Assembly: GCF_012926505.1 (NCBI RefSeq) | Contig: NZ_JABBNT010000003.1 | Coordinates: 558,001 to 622,000, forward strand | Reading direction: 5' to 3' | From: Pacificispira spongiicola | GTDB lineage: Bacteria; Pseudomonadota; Alphaproteobacteria; UBA8366; Aestuariispiraceae | DNA length: 64,000 nt | Shown: positions 8,445-17,774 of the stretch, piece after piece | Numbering within the stretch: position 1 is the stretch's first letter | Layout: each line of letters begins with the position of its first letter | Notes under the pieces: model-generated | What the model was told of the DNA's origin: nothing | Databases searched by the model: none | The model's input: only the letters and a program-made list of their open reading frames with translations | Translations under genes and position numbers: made by a program

Positions 8445-9626
8445 TTATCCCCGTTCCACGATCACCGAGATGCCCTGGCCGCCGCCGATGCACATGGTGG
8501 CGAGGCCGTAGCGGCCGCCGGTGCGGTGGAGTTCGGCGATCAGTTTGACCAGGATGATGGCGCCGGAGGCACCGACCGGGTGGCCGAGGGCGACCGCGCC
8601 GCCGTTCGGGTTTACCTTGGCCGGGTCGAGGCCCAGCTCCTTGGTGACCGTGCAGGCCTGGGCCGCGAAAGCTTCGTTGGATTCCACGACGTCGAGGTCG
8701 GCGACGCTCAACCCCGCGCGTTTCAGAGCCTGCTGTGTCGCCGGGACGGGGCCGTAGCCCATTTCCGACGGGTCGACCCCGGCATGGCCATAGGCGACGA
8801 TGCGCGCCTGGGCCGTCTTGCCCTGACGGGCGGCGGCCTCCGCCGACATCAGGACCAGCGCGCCCGCGCCGTCGTTGATGCCGGACGCGTTGCCTGCCGT
8901 CACCGTGCCGTCCTTCTTAAAGGCCGGGCGCAGTTTCGACATATCCTCAAGCTTTGCATTCGGGCGGACATGTTCGTCCGTGTCGAAGATCGTGGTTTCC
9001 TTGCGCGAGACAAGCTCGACCGGGACGATCTGGTCCTTGAAGCGGCCTTCGGCGATGGCTTTTGCCGCGCGTTTATGGCTTTCCAGGGCGAATTCGTCCT
9101 GTTCGCCGCGGGTGATGTTGAACTTTTCCGCCAGGTTTTCGGCGGTGATCCCCATATGGCCGTGGCCGAACGGGTCGTGCAGCGCCTGCAGCATCATATC
9201 CGTGGCGCCCGCATCGCCCATACGCTGACCCCAGCGCAGGTTCGGCATCAAATAGCCCGCGTTGGACATGCTTTCCGCGCCGCCGGCCAGGGCGACATCG
9301 GTGTCGCCCAGCATGACATGCTGCGCGGCCGACACCACGGCCTGCAGGCCGGACCCGCACAGGCGGTTCAGCGTCAGGGCGGGGGTTTCCTTGGGAATAC
9401 CGGCCTCGATCGCCGCGACGCGGGACAGATACATATCTTTCGGACCGGTATGGATGACGTTGCCGAAGACGACATGACCGATGGCGGCGGGGTCGATATC
9501 CGCCCGCGCCATGGCTTCCCGCGCGACGATGGCGCCCAGTTCGGTCGGCATTTTCGATTTCAGCGACCCGCCATACCCGCCGATGGCGGTGCGGCAGCCG
9601 GATACGATGACGGTTTCCTTGGTCAT
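8445..9626 (-). CDS. Acetyl-CoA acetyltransferase (thiolase)
   Basis: 393 residues, the normal thiolase length. The nucleophilic Cys lies in LNRLCGSGLQAVV, the second motif is NPNGGAVALGHPVGASGA and the C-terminal Cys is in MCIGGGQGISVIVERG. The start MTKETVIVSGCRTAIG is typical of degradative and PHB-type thiolases. The enzyme joins two acetyl-CoA to acetoacetyl-CoA or the reverse. An acetoacetyl-CoA synthetase is coded at 59791 in the same window, so ketone-body or PHB metabolism is plausible. The long frame continuing upstream of the ATG is not coding. Confidence 0.96.
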   Translation of the reverse strand: MTKETVIVSGCRTAIGGYGGSLKSKMPTELGAIVAREAMARADIDPAAIGHVVFGNVIHTGPKDMYLSRVAAIEAGIPKETPALTLNRLCGSGLQAVVSAAQHVMLGDTDVALAGGAESMSNAGYLMPNLRWGQRMGDAGATDMMLQALHDPFGHGHMGITAENLAEKFNITRGEQDEFALESHKRAAKAIAEGRFKDQIVPVELVSRKETTIFDTDEHVRPNAKLEDMSKLRPAFKKDGTVTAGNASGINDGAGALVLMSAEAAARQGKTAQARIVAYGHAGVDPSEMGYGPVPATQQALKRAGLSVADLDVVESNEAFAAQACTVTKELGLDPAKVNPNGGAVALGHPVGASGAIILVKLIAELHRTGGRYGLATMCIGGGQGISVIVERG

Positions 9627-9715
9627 GGAACGTTTCCCCGCAATGCTTGTTTCTGTGTTGCGGGGAGGTTGGCGCAATCCTGTCGATTTCGCAAATGCGA
9701 AATGGAGGCCGCGGC

Positions 9716-10369
9716 CTAGCTGCGGTGCAGCCACCAGCGGTCGGCGTTGATCGAAAAGATCGGCTTGTAATGCTTGATGCGGCTTGAATCGATGACCTGG
9801 GGAATCTGGTTGTCGAGAACCAGGGCCTGTCCGTCCAGATAGACGACGAGGATCGCATGCGGCGTGTTCAGGTTCAGATCCTGCAGCACGACGATGCGCA
9901 TTTGTTCCTGCGGCCAACCGAGATGCAGCAGGGACACATATTTGCTGATCGCGTAATCCTCGCAATCGCCTGTCCGGTACATGAACTGCTTCGGTGTCGC
10001 CCAATAGTCCTTCTTCCCGTAATTCACCGGGTCGATCGTATAGGCGTATTGGTTCAGGTATTTATTGACGTAGTCGAGCTGTTCCAGCTTCGGATGGTTC
10101 TGAAGCTTGTTCAGGAAAATCCGCCATTTCGCGGTGTGGCAGGCTTCGGTCGGGGTGATCGCGCATTTCGCAAGTTCGTTCGGCTCCTCCTTCGCATAGC
10201 GTGCGAGGGCGTCCGTCCATTTCTCGAACTTCTCCAGCTTGGTGGAGCTGATTTCCTTCGTGCCGAACAGCTGAATCCCGGCGGCCTGCACGGGCGCGGC
10301 GGACAGTGTCGCCACGAGCGCAACCGCCGCGGCGAGGGCCATGGAAATCCGCGATACGAAGAAGGGCAC
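9716..10369 (-). CDS. lapG: LapG-type periplasmic cysteine protease (transglutaminase-like)
   Basis: 217 residues with a signal peptide (hydrophobic AAAVALVATLSAAPVQA, mature from about residue 30). The BTLCP/DUF920 pattern is complete: catalytic Cys in TGDCEDYAISKY, His in NTPHAILVV and Asp in ALVLDNQIP. LapG proteins cleave the N-terminus of large LapA-type adhesins and release the cells from biofilm. They are held inactive by the c-di-GMP receptor LapD. No LapA-like adhesin or LapD is in this window. Instead a membrane protein with a periplasmic domain and a degenerate HD-GYP domain is divergently coded 350 bases away. Family assignment is strong; the substrate is inferred. Confidence 0.9.
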   Translation of the reverse strand: MPFFVSRISMALAAAVALVATLSAAPVQAAGIQLFGTKEISSTKLEKFEKWTDALARYAKEEPNELAKCAITPTEACHTAKWRIFLNKLQNHPKLEQLDYVNKYLNQYAYTIDPVNYGKKDYWATPKQFMYRTGDCEDYAISKYVSLLHLGWPQEQMRIVVLQDLNLNTPHAILVVYLDGQALVLDNQIPQVIDSSRIKHYKPIFSINADRWWLHRS

Positions 10370-10719
10370 GGGATATCACCTCAATCCAGTCGCCGGTCCG
10401 CTGCCTAGACACAAGATCGGACCACCAAGGCGCGGATGATAGGGGACAACGGGAATGTCTGCCAAGACATCGCGGAAAAATTCGCTAGAATATGGGGCAT
10501 ATTTGAAGAATTCGACCGTTGACGGTTGAGAGGGGTATACCGAGCCAAGAATTTTAGGCATTATCCCGCCAACTTCCGGGTTTCGGTCCGGGGGGCTATC
10601 GTCTTGAAAAACGGGACGAAGCCGATTTGACGGAAGGTATGGCCGGACGGCAGGGGCCGAACCGGCATCGGGGTAACGGGGTGGCAATCGACCCCGGACG
10701 ATACAGAAGGGGACGTTTC
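10370..10719. other. Divergent promoter region between lapG and the HD-GYP gene
   Basis: No gene. A 12-bp palindrome ACCGTTGACGGT lies at 10515-10526. The frames that run through it are open by chance. Promoters for both flanking genes are expected here. Confidence 0.5.
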
Positions 10720-12885
10720 GTGAGCAGCACGACGCAGGACGGTGGCAAATCCGACGGTAAATCGGATGGGGGCACCAAAAAATCGGCATTGAGCCCGCGC
10801 CTCAAGATGATCCTGACGGCGGTGGGCGTCGTGATCTTCGCGGCGGTCGGCATTGCGCTGATGCTGCAATTCGCGGCGTCCGAGCGCGACCGCGAGATGC
10901 GCCAGTGGCAGAGCCGCATGTCCATCGTCATCGACAGCCGCTACACCGATATCGACCGCTGGCTGACGCGTCAGATCGACGATCTGCGCGGCATCGCGGA
11001 CAATGCTTCCGTTCAACTGTATCTGACCGTCTTCCATGAAGCGGGCACGGATCCGAATGCGGAAGACGCCCCGGCGGAGCTCGGCTATCTCGGCAATCTT
11101 CTGGAAGTCGTCGCCGACCGCGCGGGTTTCAAGAGCGAGACCACCGGTCCTCAGGTTTCGGCGAATGTGCAGAAGGTCGGCGTCGCCGGTCTGGCCCTGG
11201 TCGATATGGACCATTTCGTCATCGTCTCGTCCTCCGGCTTCCCGCCGTTGCAGGGCAAGCTGCGCGCCTTCCTGGATCAGGCGGAACGCGGCGTCACGTC
11301 GATTTCGGATATCTTCCTGAATGAAAGCGGTCAGCCCTCCATGGCTTTCGTCGTGCCGGTCTATGCCGTGCAGGCGGACGAAACGCCGGATTCGCAGCTG
11401 GGTTATGTTGTCGGCGTCAAGGAAGTCGCCGGGGAACTGTTCCCGCTGCTGGAACAGCCGGGGGCGACCGAACAGACCGCCGAAACCATGATCGTGCGTC
11501 AGTCCGGCAATACGATCGACTATCTGACGCCGCGCCGCGACGGCACCGGGCCGCTGAAGAAAGGGCTGGCGGCGGATACGCCGAATCTCGCTTCCGCCTG
11601 GGCGGTGCGCACGGTCGGCGGTTTCGCGACGGTCACGGATTACGCCGGGAACGAGGTTTTGGCGATCTCCCGCGCCTTTGGGCAGGTGCCGTGGACGCTG
11701 GTTTATAAGGTGGATACGTCGGAAGCCTTGGCCGAATCCGAACAGCGCCTGCAATTGCTGATGGTCGTCTTCGGGGTGATCATCGTGCTGGTCCTGATCG
11801 GGATGCTGGCGCTGTGGTACTACGGCACGTCGCAACGCGCGACCGAGGCTGCGAACAAGTTCGAGGAACTGGCGAACCGGTTCCAGGGCCAGCGCAACTT
11901 CATGCATCTGGTAACCGACAGTCAGCCGAACAGCATCGTCATCCTGGACGAGGACGGTCATTACCGTTGGTTCAACAAAACGGCGCTGGACCTGTCGCGC
12001 ATGGACCGCAAGGACATGTTCGACAAGCATGTCTCCGCCATTCTGGGCCCGATCGAAGGCAAGCGGATCGCCGCCTGGGTCAAGGAAGCCCTGGCCAAGG
12101 GCGAACGCCTGACGGTCACGCATGAAATGGAACTGGGGAACGACGGGCCGAAGGTCTATCGCTCCGACTTCCAGCCGCTTCCCGCGCGGGAAGACTTCCC
12201 GCCGGGCGTGCTGATGGTCAGTCAGGACATCACCGAAAGCGTGCTGGAACGCGAAAAGCGCGAAGCGGCGATGCGTCAATTGGTCGGCACGCTGGTTTCC
12301 GTCGTCGACCGGCGCGATCCCTATTCCGCGAACCATTCGGTGCGCGTGGGCGAGGTCGCCCGCGCCGTCGCGCAGGAAATGCAGGTCGAACGCGTATTGG
12401 TCGAAACCGCGGCGATCGCGGGCAGCCTGATGAATTTGGGCAAGATCACCATCCCGGAAGAGGTCCTGACAAAGCAGGGCGCGTTGACGCCGGACGAGAT
12501 GCAATTGATCCAGCAGTCGGTCCTGACCAGTGCCGATCTGGTGAAGGACGTCGATTTCGACGGGCCGGTCTACGACACGCTGCGCCAGTTGCAGGAACAT
12601 TTCGACGGCAGCGGCACGCCGGATCATCTGTCGGGCAAGGACATCGTCGTCACCGCGCGGATCGGCGCGGTCGCCAATGCCTTCGTCGGCATGGTCAGCG
12701 CGCGGGCATGGCGTGCGGGCATGAGCTTCGACAAGGCGCTGGATATCCTGCTGGGCGACGGCAACAAGAAATACGACCGCGGTGTCGTCGTGGCCCTGGC
12801 CAACTACCTGGACAACCGGGGCGGTCGGGATCAGTGGATGAGCTTCGGCGAACCGCCGGAAGACGGTGGCGACGCCCAGGCCTAA
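10720..12885 (+). CDS. Membrane sensor: periplasmic domain, PAS, degenerate HD-GYP domain
   Basis: 721 residues from a GTG with AAGGGGA 7 bases upstream. TM1 covers about 30-52, a large periplasmic sensor domain about 53-344, TM2 about 345-367, a PAS domain about 385-505 (SIVILDEDGHYRWFN) and an HD-GYP-like domain about 518-700. The HD-GYP fold is recognisable (NHSVRVGEVARAV, GKITIPEEVL, FDGSGTPDHL, ARIGAVANAF) but the metal ligands are missing. HD is replaced by MN before LGK (571-572), the HH before DGSG is LQ, the next expected His is Ser, and GYP reads GTP. It should not hydrolyse c-di-GMP and may be a receptor. Divergent from lapG, which suggests control of adhesin release. Confidence 0.88.
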   Translation: MSSTTQDGGKSDGKSDGGTKKSALSPRLKMILTAVGVVIFAAVGIALMLQFAASERDREMRQWQSRMSIVIDSRYTDIDRWLTRQIDDLRGIADNASVQLYLTVFHEAGTDPNAEDAPAELGYLGNLLEVVADRAGFKSETTGPQVSANVQKVGVAGLALVDMDHFVIVSSSGFPPLQGKLRAFLDQAERGVTSISDIFLNESGQPSMAFVVPVYAVQADETPDSQLGYVVGVKEVAGELFPLLEQPGATEQTAETMIVRQSGNTIDYLTPRRDGTGPLKKGLAADTPNLASAWAVRTVGGFATVTDYAGNEVLAISRAFGQVPWTLVYKVDTSEALAESEQRLQLLMVVFGVIIVLVLIGMLALWYYGTSQRATEAANKFEELANRFQGQRNFMHLVTDSQPNSIVILDEDGHYRWFNKTALDLSRMDRKDMFDKHVSAILGPIEGKRIAAWVKEALAKGERLTVTHEMELGNDGPKVYRSDFQPLPAREDFPPGVLMVSQDITESVLEREKREAAMRQLVGTLVSVVDRRDPYSANHSVRVGEVARAVAQEMQVERVLVETAAIAGSLMNLGKITIPEEVLTKQGALTPDEMQLIQQSVLTSADLVKDVDFDGPVYDTLRQLQEHFDGSGTPDHLSGKDIVVTARIGAVANAFVGMVSARAWRAGMSFDKALDILLGDGNKKYDRGVVVALANYLDNRGGRDQWMSFGEPPEDGGDAQA

Positions 12886-12951
12886 TGCCGATCCATCGGT
12901 CGTCGCGGATCGCCGGGCAGTCCCCGACGACCGGGGAGACAGGAGAGCGTA

Positions 12952-13701
12952 ATGGCGTCCTTCCGTATACCGGACGGGCTTCGCGTAATTGCCTTCGGCG
13001 ATATCCACGGGCATTTGGAGGCCCTGAACAGACTGTTGACCCGGCTTCGGGAAAACAGGCTTGAGGACCAACGGGGCCTTCATGACCGCTATATCTTCCT
13101 GGGCGATTATGTCGACCGCGGCCCGGATTCCGCCGGGGTGATCGACCGCTTGATCGAATTGGGCGGGACCGGCCTGGATTGTATCTTTCTGCGCGGCAAT
13201 CACGAATCCCTGTTCTATCGCTATCTCGTTTCCGAAGATCTGCGGATGGGCGACTCCTGGATGGCCAATGGCGGCGTGGAAACGCTGGCGAGTTATGGCG
13301 TGACCCTGCCGCGCGATCTGCCGCCGGAAGAAGCCTTGGCGGTCGGTCTGGCGGAAGCCCGGAAGACCGTGCCCAAGGCGCATGTCGATTTCCTGGGCAG
13401 CCTGCGCCCCAGCCATCGGGAAGGCGATTATTTCTTTACGCATGCGGGTGTCCGGCCGGGGGTCGCCTTGGACGATCAGGACCCGGAAGACCTGATGTGG
13501 ATTCGCGGGTCCTTCCTGACATCGACCCGCGATCACGGCGCGATGGTCGTGCATGGACACACGCCGGAACGCGCGCCGGATATTCGCGACAACCGCATCG
13601 GCATCGACACCGGCGCGGGGAAAGGCGGATATTTGACGGCAGCCGTGTTCTGGAGTACCGAGAGAACCTTCCTTCACGCCGATCCGAACAGCCTGCGCTG
13701 A
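12952..13701 (+). CDS. Serine/threonine-type metallophosphatase
   Basis: 249 residues with the calcineurin-like phosphoesterase motifs in order: FGDIHGHLEAL (GDxHG), FLGDYVDRGPDS (GDxVDRG), FLRGNHESL (GNHE), then FTHAGVRPG and VVHGHTPE carrying the remaining metal-binding His residues. This set matches the PPP-family bacterial protein phosphatases of the PrpA/lambda type. The target is unknown. It lies between the HD-GYP protein (66 bases) and hldE (34 bases) in the same direction and could be co-transcribed with either. Confidence 0.9.
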   Translation: MASFRIPDGLRVIAFGDIHGHLEALNRLLTRLRENRLEDQRGLHDRYIFLGDYVDRGPDSAGVIDRLIELGGTGLDCIFLRGNHESLFYRYLVSEDLRMGDSWMANGGVETLASYGVTLPRDLPPEEALAVGLAEARKTVPKAHVDFLGSLRPSHREGDYFFTHAGVRPGVALDDQDPEDLMWIRGSFLTSTRDHGAMVVHGHTPERAPDIRDNRIGIDTGAGKGGYLTAAVFWSTERTFLHADPNSLR

Positions 13702-13735
13702 TCGCGGCGGCAATCCGAACGGGACGATCCGGACG

Positions 13736-15211
13736 ATGACGAAATCCGACCTTGCGGCGACCCTGGACAGGATGGGCGAAGCCCTGGTTCTGTGCGTCGG
13801 CGACCTGATGCTCGACCGCTTCGTGGAAGGCGCGGTGGAGCGGATTTCACCGGAAGCCCCGATCCCGATCCTGTCCGTGGGACGGGAACGGACGGCCCTG
13901 GGTGGGGCCGCGAATGTCGCGCGGAACATTGCGGCATTGGGCGCGCGGTGCCGATTGATCGGTACGGTGGGTAAGGACCCGACGGCCAATGAGATCGAGG
14001 CGCTGATCGCCGAACTGCCGGGGATCGAGCCGGTGACGATCGCCGCCGCCGATCGTCCGACGGCGGTCAAGACGCGCTATATGGCCGGTCGACACCAATT
14101 GCTGCGCGCGGATCGCGAAAAGACCGGACCCTTGCCGCAGGCGGAAGCCGAAGCCTTGAAGGGCGCCGCCTTGGCGGCCCTGTCCGGCGTCGGGGCGCTG
14201 GTCCTGTCGGACTATGGCAAGGGCGTGTTGAGCAATGACTTGATTGCGGAATTGATCGCGGCGGCGAAGGTAGCGGGTATCCCCGTTCTCGTCGATCCGA
14301 AGGGGCGGGATTTCAGCAAATATCGCGGGGCCGACCTTGTAACCCCGAATCGCCAGGAACTGGCCCTGGCCAGCGGGTTGCCGACCGAAGGCGACGACGC
14401 GGTGCTGGCTGCCTGCCGGTCGGTGGCGGAAACCTGCGGCCTGGGCGGGGTTCTGGCCACACGGTCCGAACAGGGCATGACCCTGTATAGATGCGCCGCC
14501 GACGGCGCGGAACAGGTCGATCACCTGCCGGCGCGGGCGCGTGAGGTATTCGACGTCGCCGGGGCGGGCGATACGGTGGTGGCCACCCTGGCCGCCGGAT
14601 TCGCGGCGGGCCTGTCTGCCTTGGACGCCGCCGCCCTGGCCAATCGCGCGGCGGGCATCGTCGTGGCGAAAACCGGCACCGCCGTTGCCTATCCCAGCGA
14701 GATTTTGAGCGATTCCCACGAAGAAACTTTCGAGGCCGGGGAGGCGAAGGTCGCGACCCTGGACGGCGCGTTGGACCGGGTCGCGGTCTGGCGGCGGGAC
14801 GGGAAGAGCGTCGGCTTTACCAATGGCTGTTTCGACCTGCTGCATCCCGGTCACGTATCGCTGATATCCCAGGCCCGGGCGGCCTGCGACCGATTGATCG
14901 TCGGGTTGAACAGCGATGCGTCCGTGGCACGGCTGAAAGGGCCGGAACGACCGGTCCAGCCGGAATCCGCGCGCGCCAACGTGCTGGCTGCCTTGGGCGA
15001 TGTCGATATGGTCGTGATTTTCGGGGAGGATACGCCCCTATCGCTGATCCGCAGCCTACAGCCGGATGTCCTGATCAAGGGCGCCGACTATACGAAGGAT
15101 CAGGTCGTCGGGGCGTCCGACGTCGAATCCTGGGGCGGGAAGGTGGTCCTGGCCCAGCTTGTCGACGGTCAATCGACGACCCGGACCATTTCCCGCATGA
15201 CCGGACGCTGA
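13736..15211 (+). CDS. hldE: Bifunctional heptose-7-phosphate kinase/heptose-1-phosphate adenylyltransferase
   Basis: 491 residues, full length for HldE. The N-terminal ribokinase-like domain (about 1-320) has VCVGDLMLDRFVEG, LGGAANVARNIAALG and the catalytic FDVAGAGDTVVATLA. The C-terminal nucleotidyltransferase domain (about 345-491) has VGFTNGCFDLLHPGHV with the HxGH motif. It makes ADP-heptose for the lipopolysaccharide inner core in the cytoplasm. This shows that the organism makes heptose-containing LPS. Confidence 0.97.
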   Translation: MTKSDLAATLDRMGEALVLCVGDLMLDRFVEGAVERISPEAPIPILSVGRERTALGGAANVARNIAALGARCRLIGTVGKDPTANEIEALIAELPGIEPVTIAAADRPTAVKTRYMAGRHQLLRADREKTGPLPQAEAEALKGAALAALSGVGALVLSDYGKGVLSNDLIAELIAAAKVAGIPVLVDPKGRDFSKYRGADLVTPNRQELALASGLPTEGDDAVLAACRSVAETCGLGGVLATRSEQGMTLYRCAADGAEQVDHLPARAREVFDVAGAGDTVVATLAAGFAAGLSALDAAALANRAAGIVVAKTGTAVAYPSEILSDSHEETFEAGEAKVATLDGALDRVAVWRRDGKSVGFTNGCFDLLHPGHVSLISQARAACDRLIVGLNSDASVARLKGPERPVQPESARANVLAALGDVDMVVIFGEDTPLSLIRSLQPDVLIKGADYTKDQVVGASDVESWGGKVVLAQLVDGQSTTRTISRMTGR

Positions 15212-15241
15212 TCGGCGCCCGGCCCTATTCTTTCGAAGAGT

Positions 15242-15397
15242 CTAACGACCCCAAAGCAGCGTCTGGGCGAAGACGATCGGCACCAGGATCAGTGCGATCC
15301 AGAAGACGATTTCGACACCGAAGGCGATGGACGCCGCGAAGCCGAAGATGACCAGCACACCGACGACGGCGAGAATGATCGGGAACAAATTTTTCAT
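15242..15397 (-). CDS. Small two-helix membrane protein, 51 residues
   Basis: The frame starts at an ATG with AAGGA nine bases upstream and translates as MKNLFPIILAVVGVLV at the N-terminus, ending QTLLWGR. Two hydrophobic helices cover about residues 5-22 and 29-48, joined by a short ASIAFGVE link. There is no charged soluble part. It is convergent with hldE with a 30-base gap. The strong hydrophobic pattern, ribosome-binding site and clean stop support a real gene. I recognise no family. Confidence 0.65.
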   Translation of the reverse strand: MKNLFPIILAVVGVLVIFGFAASIAFGVEIVFWIALILVPIVFAQTLLWGR

Positions 15398-15507
15398 GAT
15401 CTCGGTTCCTTTTTAGTCCGGACGAGAGTGCCATACCCCATCCTACACCAAAAGGATTTGACCTGCGTCAAGAAGCAGCGGGCCGATCCGGGGATTATTT
15501 CCGGGGA

Positions 15508-16779
15508 TCATTCCGCCGGTTGAACCGCCGTGCCGCCGCCGCGCGTCAGTGTCGTTTCATTGCCGGGTTCCGGATCGCGCGGCACCAGCAGCGCCAGCAC
15601 CAGCGAAATCACCGCCATGCCGGCACCGATGCTGAACACCAGGCTGGGATTGCCCAGCCAGATAAACCCGAACAGGGCCGGGATACCGACCGCCGCGATA
15701 TGGTTGATGGTGAAGCTGACCCCGGCGGTGGAGGCGATGTCCTTCGGGTCCGCGATCTTCTGGAAATAGGTTTTGATCGCGATGGCGAAGGCGAAGAACA
15801 GATGGTCGAGAACATAGAGCCCCGCCGCCGCGATATGATCGTCGACGAAGGCGTAGCCGGTGAAGATGCAGATCAGGCCGAGATATTCGAAGATCAGCGC
15901 CCGCCGTTCGCCCAAATGGCGGATATATTTTCCGATATAGGGGGCGACGAAGATATTGGCGATCAGGTTGATCATGTAGAGCAGCGTGATCGCGGTCACG
16001 TCGTAGCCGAATTTCTCCACCATCAGGAAGGCGGCGAAGACCATGAAGATCTGCCGCCGCGCTCCGCCCATGAAGGTCAGCGCGTAATACAGCCAATAGC
16101 GGGGCCGCAAGAACAGCGTCTTCACCTGGGTCGATGCCTCCACCGACGGATAGGCCAGCTTGCAGTAAACGGCGACCGCCAGGGTGAACAGGCCCGCGCC
16201 CAGATACAGCGGCTTATAGCCCAGATTGAAGCCCGGGAAGGGGTTTTCGATCCCGATGAAACCCTGGACCATCAGCATCAGCTTTTCGTCGAAGCAGATC
16301 ATGATGACCAGGAAGACCGCCAAGGTCCCGATCGACGCGGATTTCAACTGCGTCGCCAGATGCACGGCGGCGCGCTGCTTGTCGATGACCTGCAGCGTCA
16401 GCGATTGGTTCATGGTTTCGTAGTAGTGGAAGCCCGTCGACATGATCAGCGTCGTGGCATAAAGGCCCATTTCCGTCGGGAAATACCCTGTCAGCGCCGT
16501 GCCGATCCCCAACAGTGCCAGGGACAGGAAGGCCAGATTCTGTTCGCGGATGAACGGCAGCAGCAGAACCGCCGCGAAGGACATGAAGCCTGGAATTTCC
16601 CGGATCGACTGAAGAAACCCGATCTCCTTCCCGGTGAAGCTGGCCCGTTCCACCGCGAAATTGTTCAACAGCGCAAACCAGCCGTTCATGCTCACGGCCA
16701 TGGCGCAGGCCATCAGGATCAGCATGCCTTCGGGGCCTTGCAGGAATCGCGGCATATAGCGGGTCAGGAACGGCGACAT
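15508..16779 (-). CDS. Major facilitator superfamily transporter
   Basis: 423 residues from the ATG at 16779, with about 12 hydrophobic segments. It shows MFS-like features such as NNFAVERASFTGKEIGFLQS after TM1 and YIGKYIRHLGERRALI in the loop after TM8. Substrate unknown. The longer reading to 16854 adds a segment without membrane character. The divergent AraC-type gene at 16871, about 90 bases away, is the likely activator, an arrangement common for exporters of toxic small molecules (compare nimR/nimT of Escherichia coli). Confidence 0.88.
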   Translation of the reverse strand: MSPFLTRYMPRFLQGPEGMLILMACAMAVSMNGWFALLNNFAVERASFTGKEIGFLQSIREIPGFMSFAAVLLLPFIREQNLAFLSLALLGIGTALTGYFPTEMGLYATTLIMSTGFHYYETMNQSLTLQVIDKQRAAVHLATQLKSASIGTLAVFLVIMICFDEKLMLMVQGFIGIENPFPGFNLGYKPLYLGAGLFTLAVAVYCKLAYPSVEASTQVKTLFLRPRYWLYYALTFMGGARRQIFMVFAAFLMVEKFGYDVTAITLLYMINLIANIFVAPYIGKYIRHLGERRALIFEYLGLICIFTGYAFVDDHIAAAGLYVLDHLFFAFAIAIKTYFQKIADPKDIASTAGVSFTINHIAAVGIPALFGFIWLGNPSLVFSIGAGMAVISLVLALLVPRDPEPGNETTLTRGGGTAVQPAE

Positions 16780-16870
16780 GAGTATTCGTCTCTTCTTCAA
16801 AATCGGGTCTATGCGGTTAGGGTGATATACCCCTGGCGCGATAGGCTGTCTCACGATATTGTGTCATTCA

Positions 16871-17650
16871 ATGTCGAGAAACGGACACACGAGACGCCCT
16901 CCTTTGCCCGCCACGCTGTCGCGGCATGTCGAAATGCGTGCCTTCGACATGCGCATGGGCGAATTGGTGGAACCGCATTACCACGATTGGGGCCAGTTCA
17001 CCTATTCTGCGGAAGGGGTGATGACCGTCCTGACGGAGGATGGCCGCTTCACCGCGCCGCCCGCCATGGCTGTCTGGCTGCCGCCCGGTGTCGTGCACCA
17101 CATCCGCACCATCGGCCCGGCGAAGTTTCGCAGTCTCTACGTTTCCAGCGGCAATCTGGACGGCATGCCGGATCGCACGACGGTCCTGTCGGTCGATCCG
17201 CTGTTACGGCAGTTGATCCTGGCGGCGGCGGATTTTCCGCGCGATTGGGATGAAGACGGGCCTGAAGGGCGGTTGATGTCCGTTCTGATGGACCGAATCC
17301 GTGTCGCACCGACCGCGAAGCTGCATTTGCCGCTGCCCGCCGACGCGCGATTGCGCGGGGTGACCGACGCCCTGCTGGCCGATCCGTCGGACCGCCGGAC
17401 GCTGGACGAATTCGCGAAAACCACCGGCGCGGCGGCGCGCACGCTGGCCCGCCTGTTCGTCGCGGAAACGGGGATGAGCTTCGGCGAGTGGCGTCGACAG
17501 CGGGTTTTGCTGGCGGCGCTGGAGCGGTTGGGCGACGGCATGCCGGTGACCAGTGTCGCGCTCGACCTCGGCTATGACAGCCCGTCCGCCTTCATCGCCA
17601 TGTTCCGCCGGCATTTCGGTGAAACGCCGACCCGTTACATGCAGGTTTGA
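16871..17650 (+). CDS. AraC-family regulator (NimR/RipA-like)
   Basis: About 259 residues from ATG 16871; a TTG at 16859 would add 4. The N-terminal cupin sensor is clear: PHYHDWGQFTYSAEGVMTV and AVWLPPGVVHHI. The C-terminus has the double helix-turn-helix ending YDSPSAFIAMFRRHFGETPTRYM. The sensor pattern matches AraC regulators that are divergently coded from MFS exporters. It shares a short intergenic region with the MFS gene and probably controls it. Confidence 0.9.
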   Translation: MSRNGHTRRPPLPATLSRHVEMRAFDMRMGELVEPHYHDWGQFTYSAEGVMTVLTEDGRFTAPPAMAVWLPPGVVHHIRTIGPAKFRSLYVSSGNLDGMPDRTTVLSVDPLLRQLILAAADFPRDWDEDGPEGRLMSVLMDRIRVAPTAKLHLPLPADARLRGVTDALLADPSDRRTLDEFAKTTGAAARTLARLFVAETGMSFGEWRRQRVLLAALERLGDGMPVTSVALDLGYDSPSAFIAMFRRHFGETPTRYMQV

Positions 17651-17774
17651 CGCGATACTATTTCCGTTTCGGCGATAATTTTCGTCCGCCTGTGATTCAC
17701 GTCACTGACCGTTGCCCCGTACCGACCTATAGTCAGGATCACGTGAGACGCCCGGCATCGGCATCTGCCCCGCC

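Noticed and set aside
10561-14070. Very long open frame (1169 codons) on the minus strand
   Set aside because: It lies antisense to the HD-GYP, phosphatase and hldE genes, has the composition of a high-G+C shadow frame and no recognisable domain.
15225-15434. 69-codon Arg-rich frame on the minus strand
   Set aside because: It overlaps the 51-codon membrane-protein frame, which has the better ribosome-binding site and a clear helix pattern.
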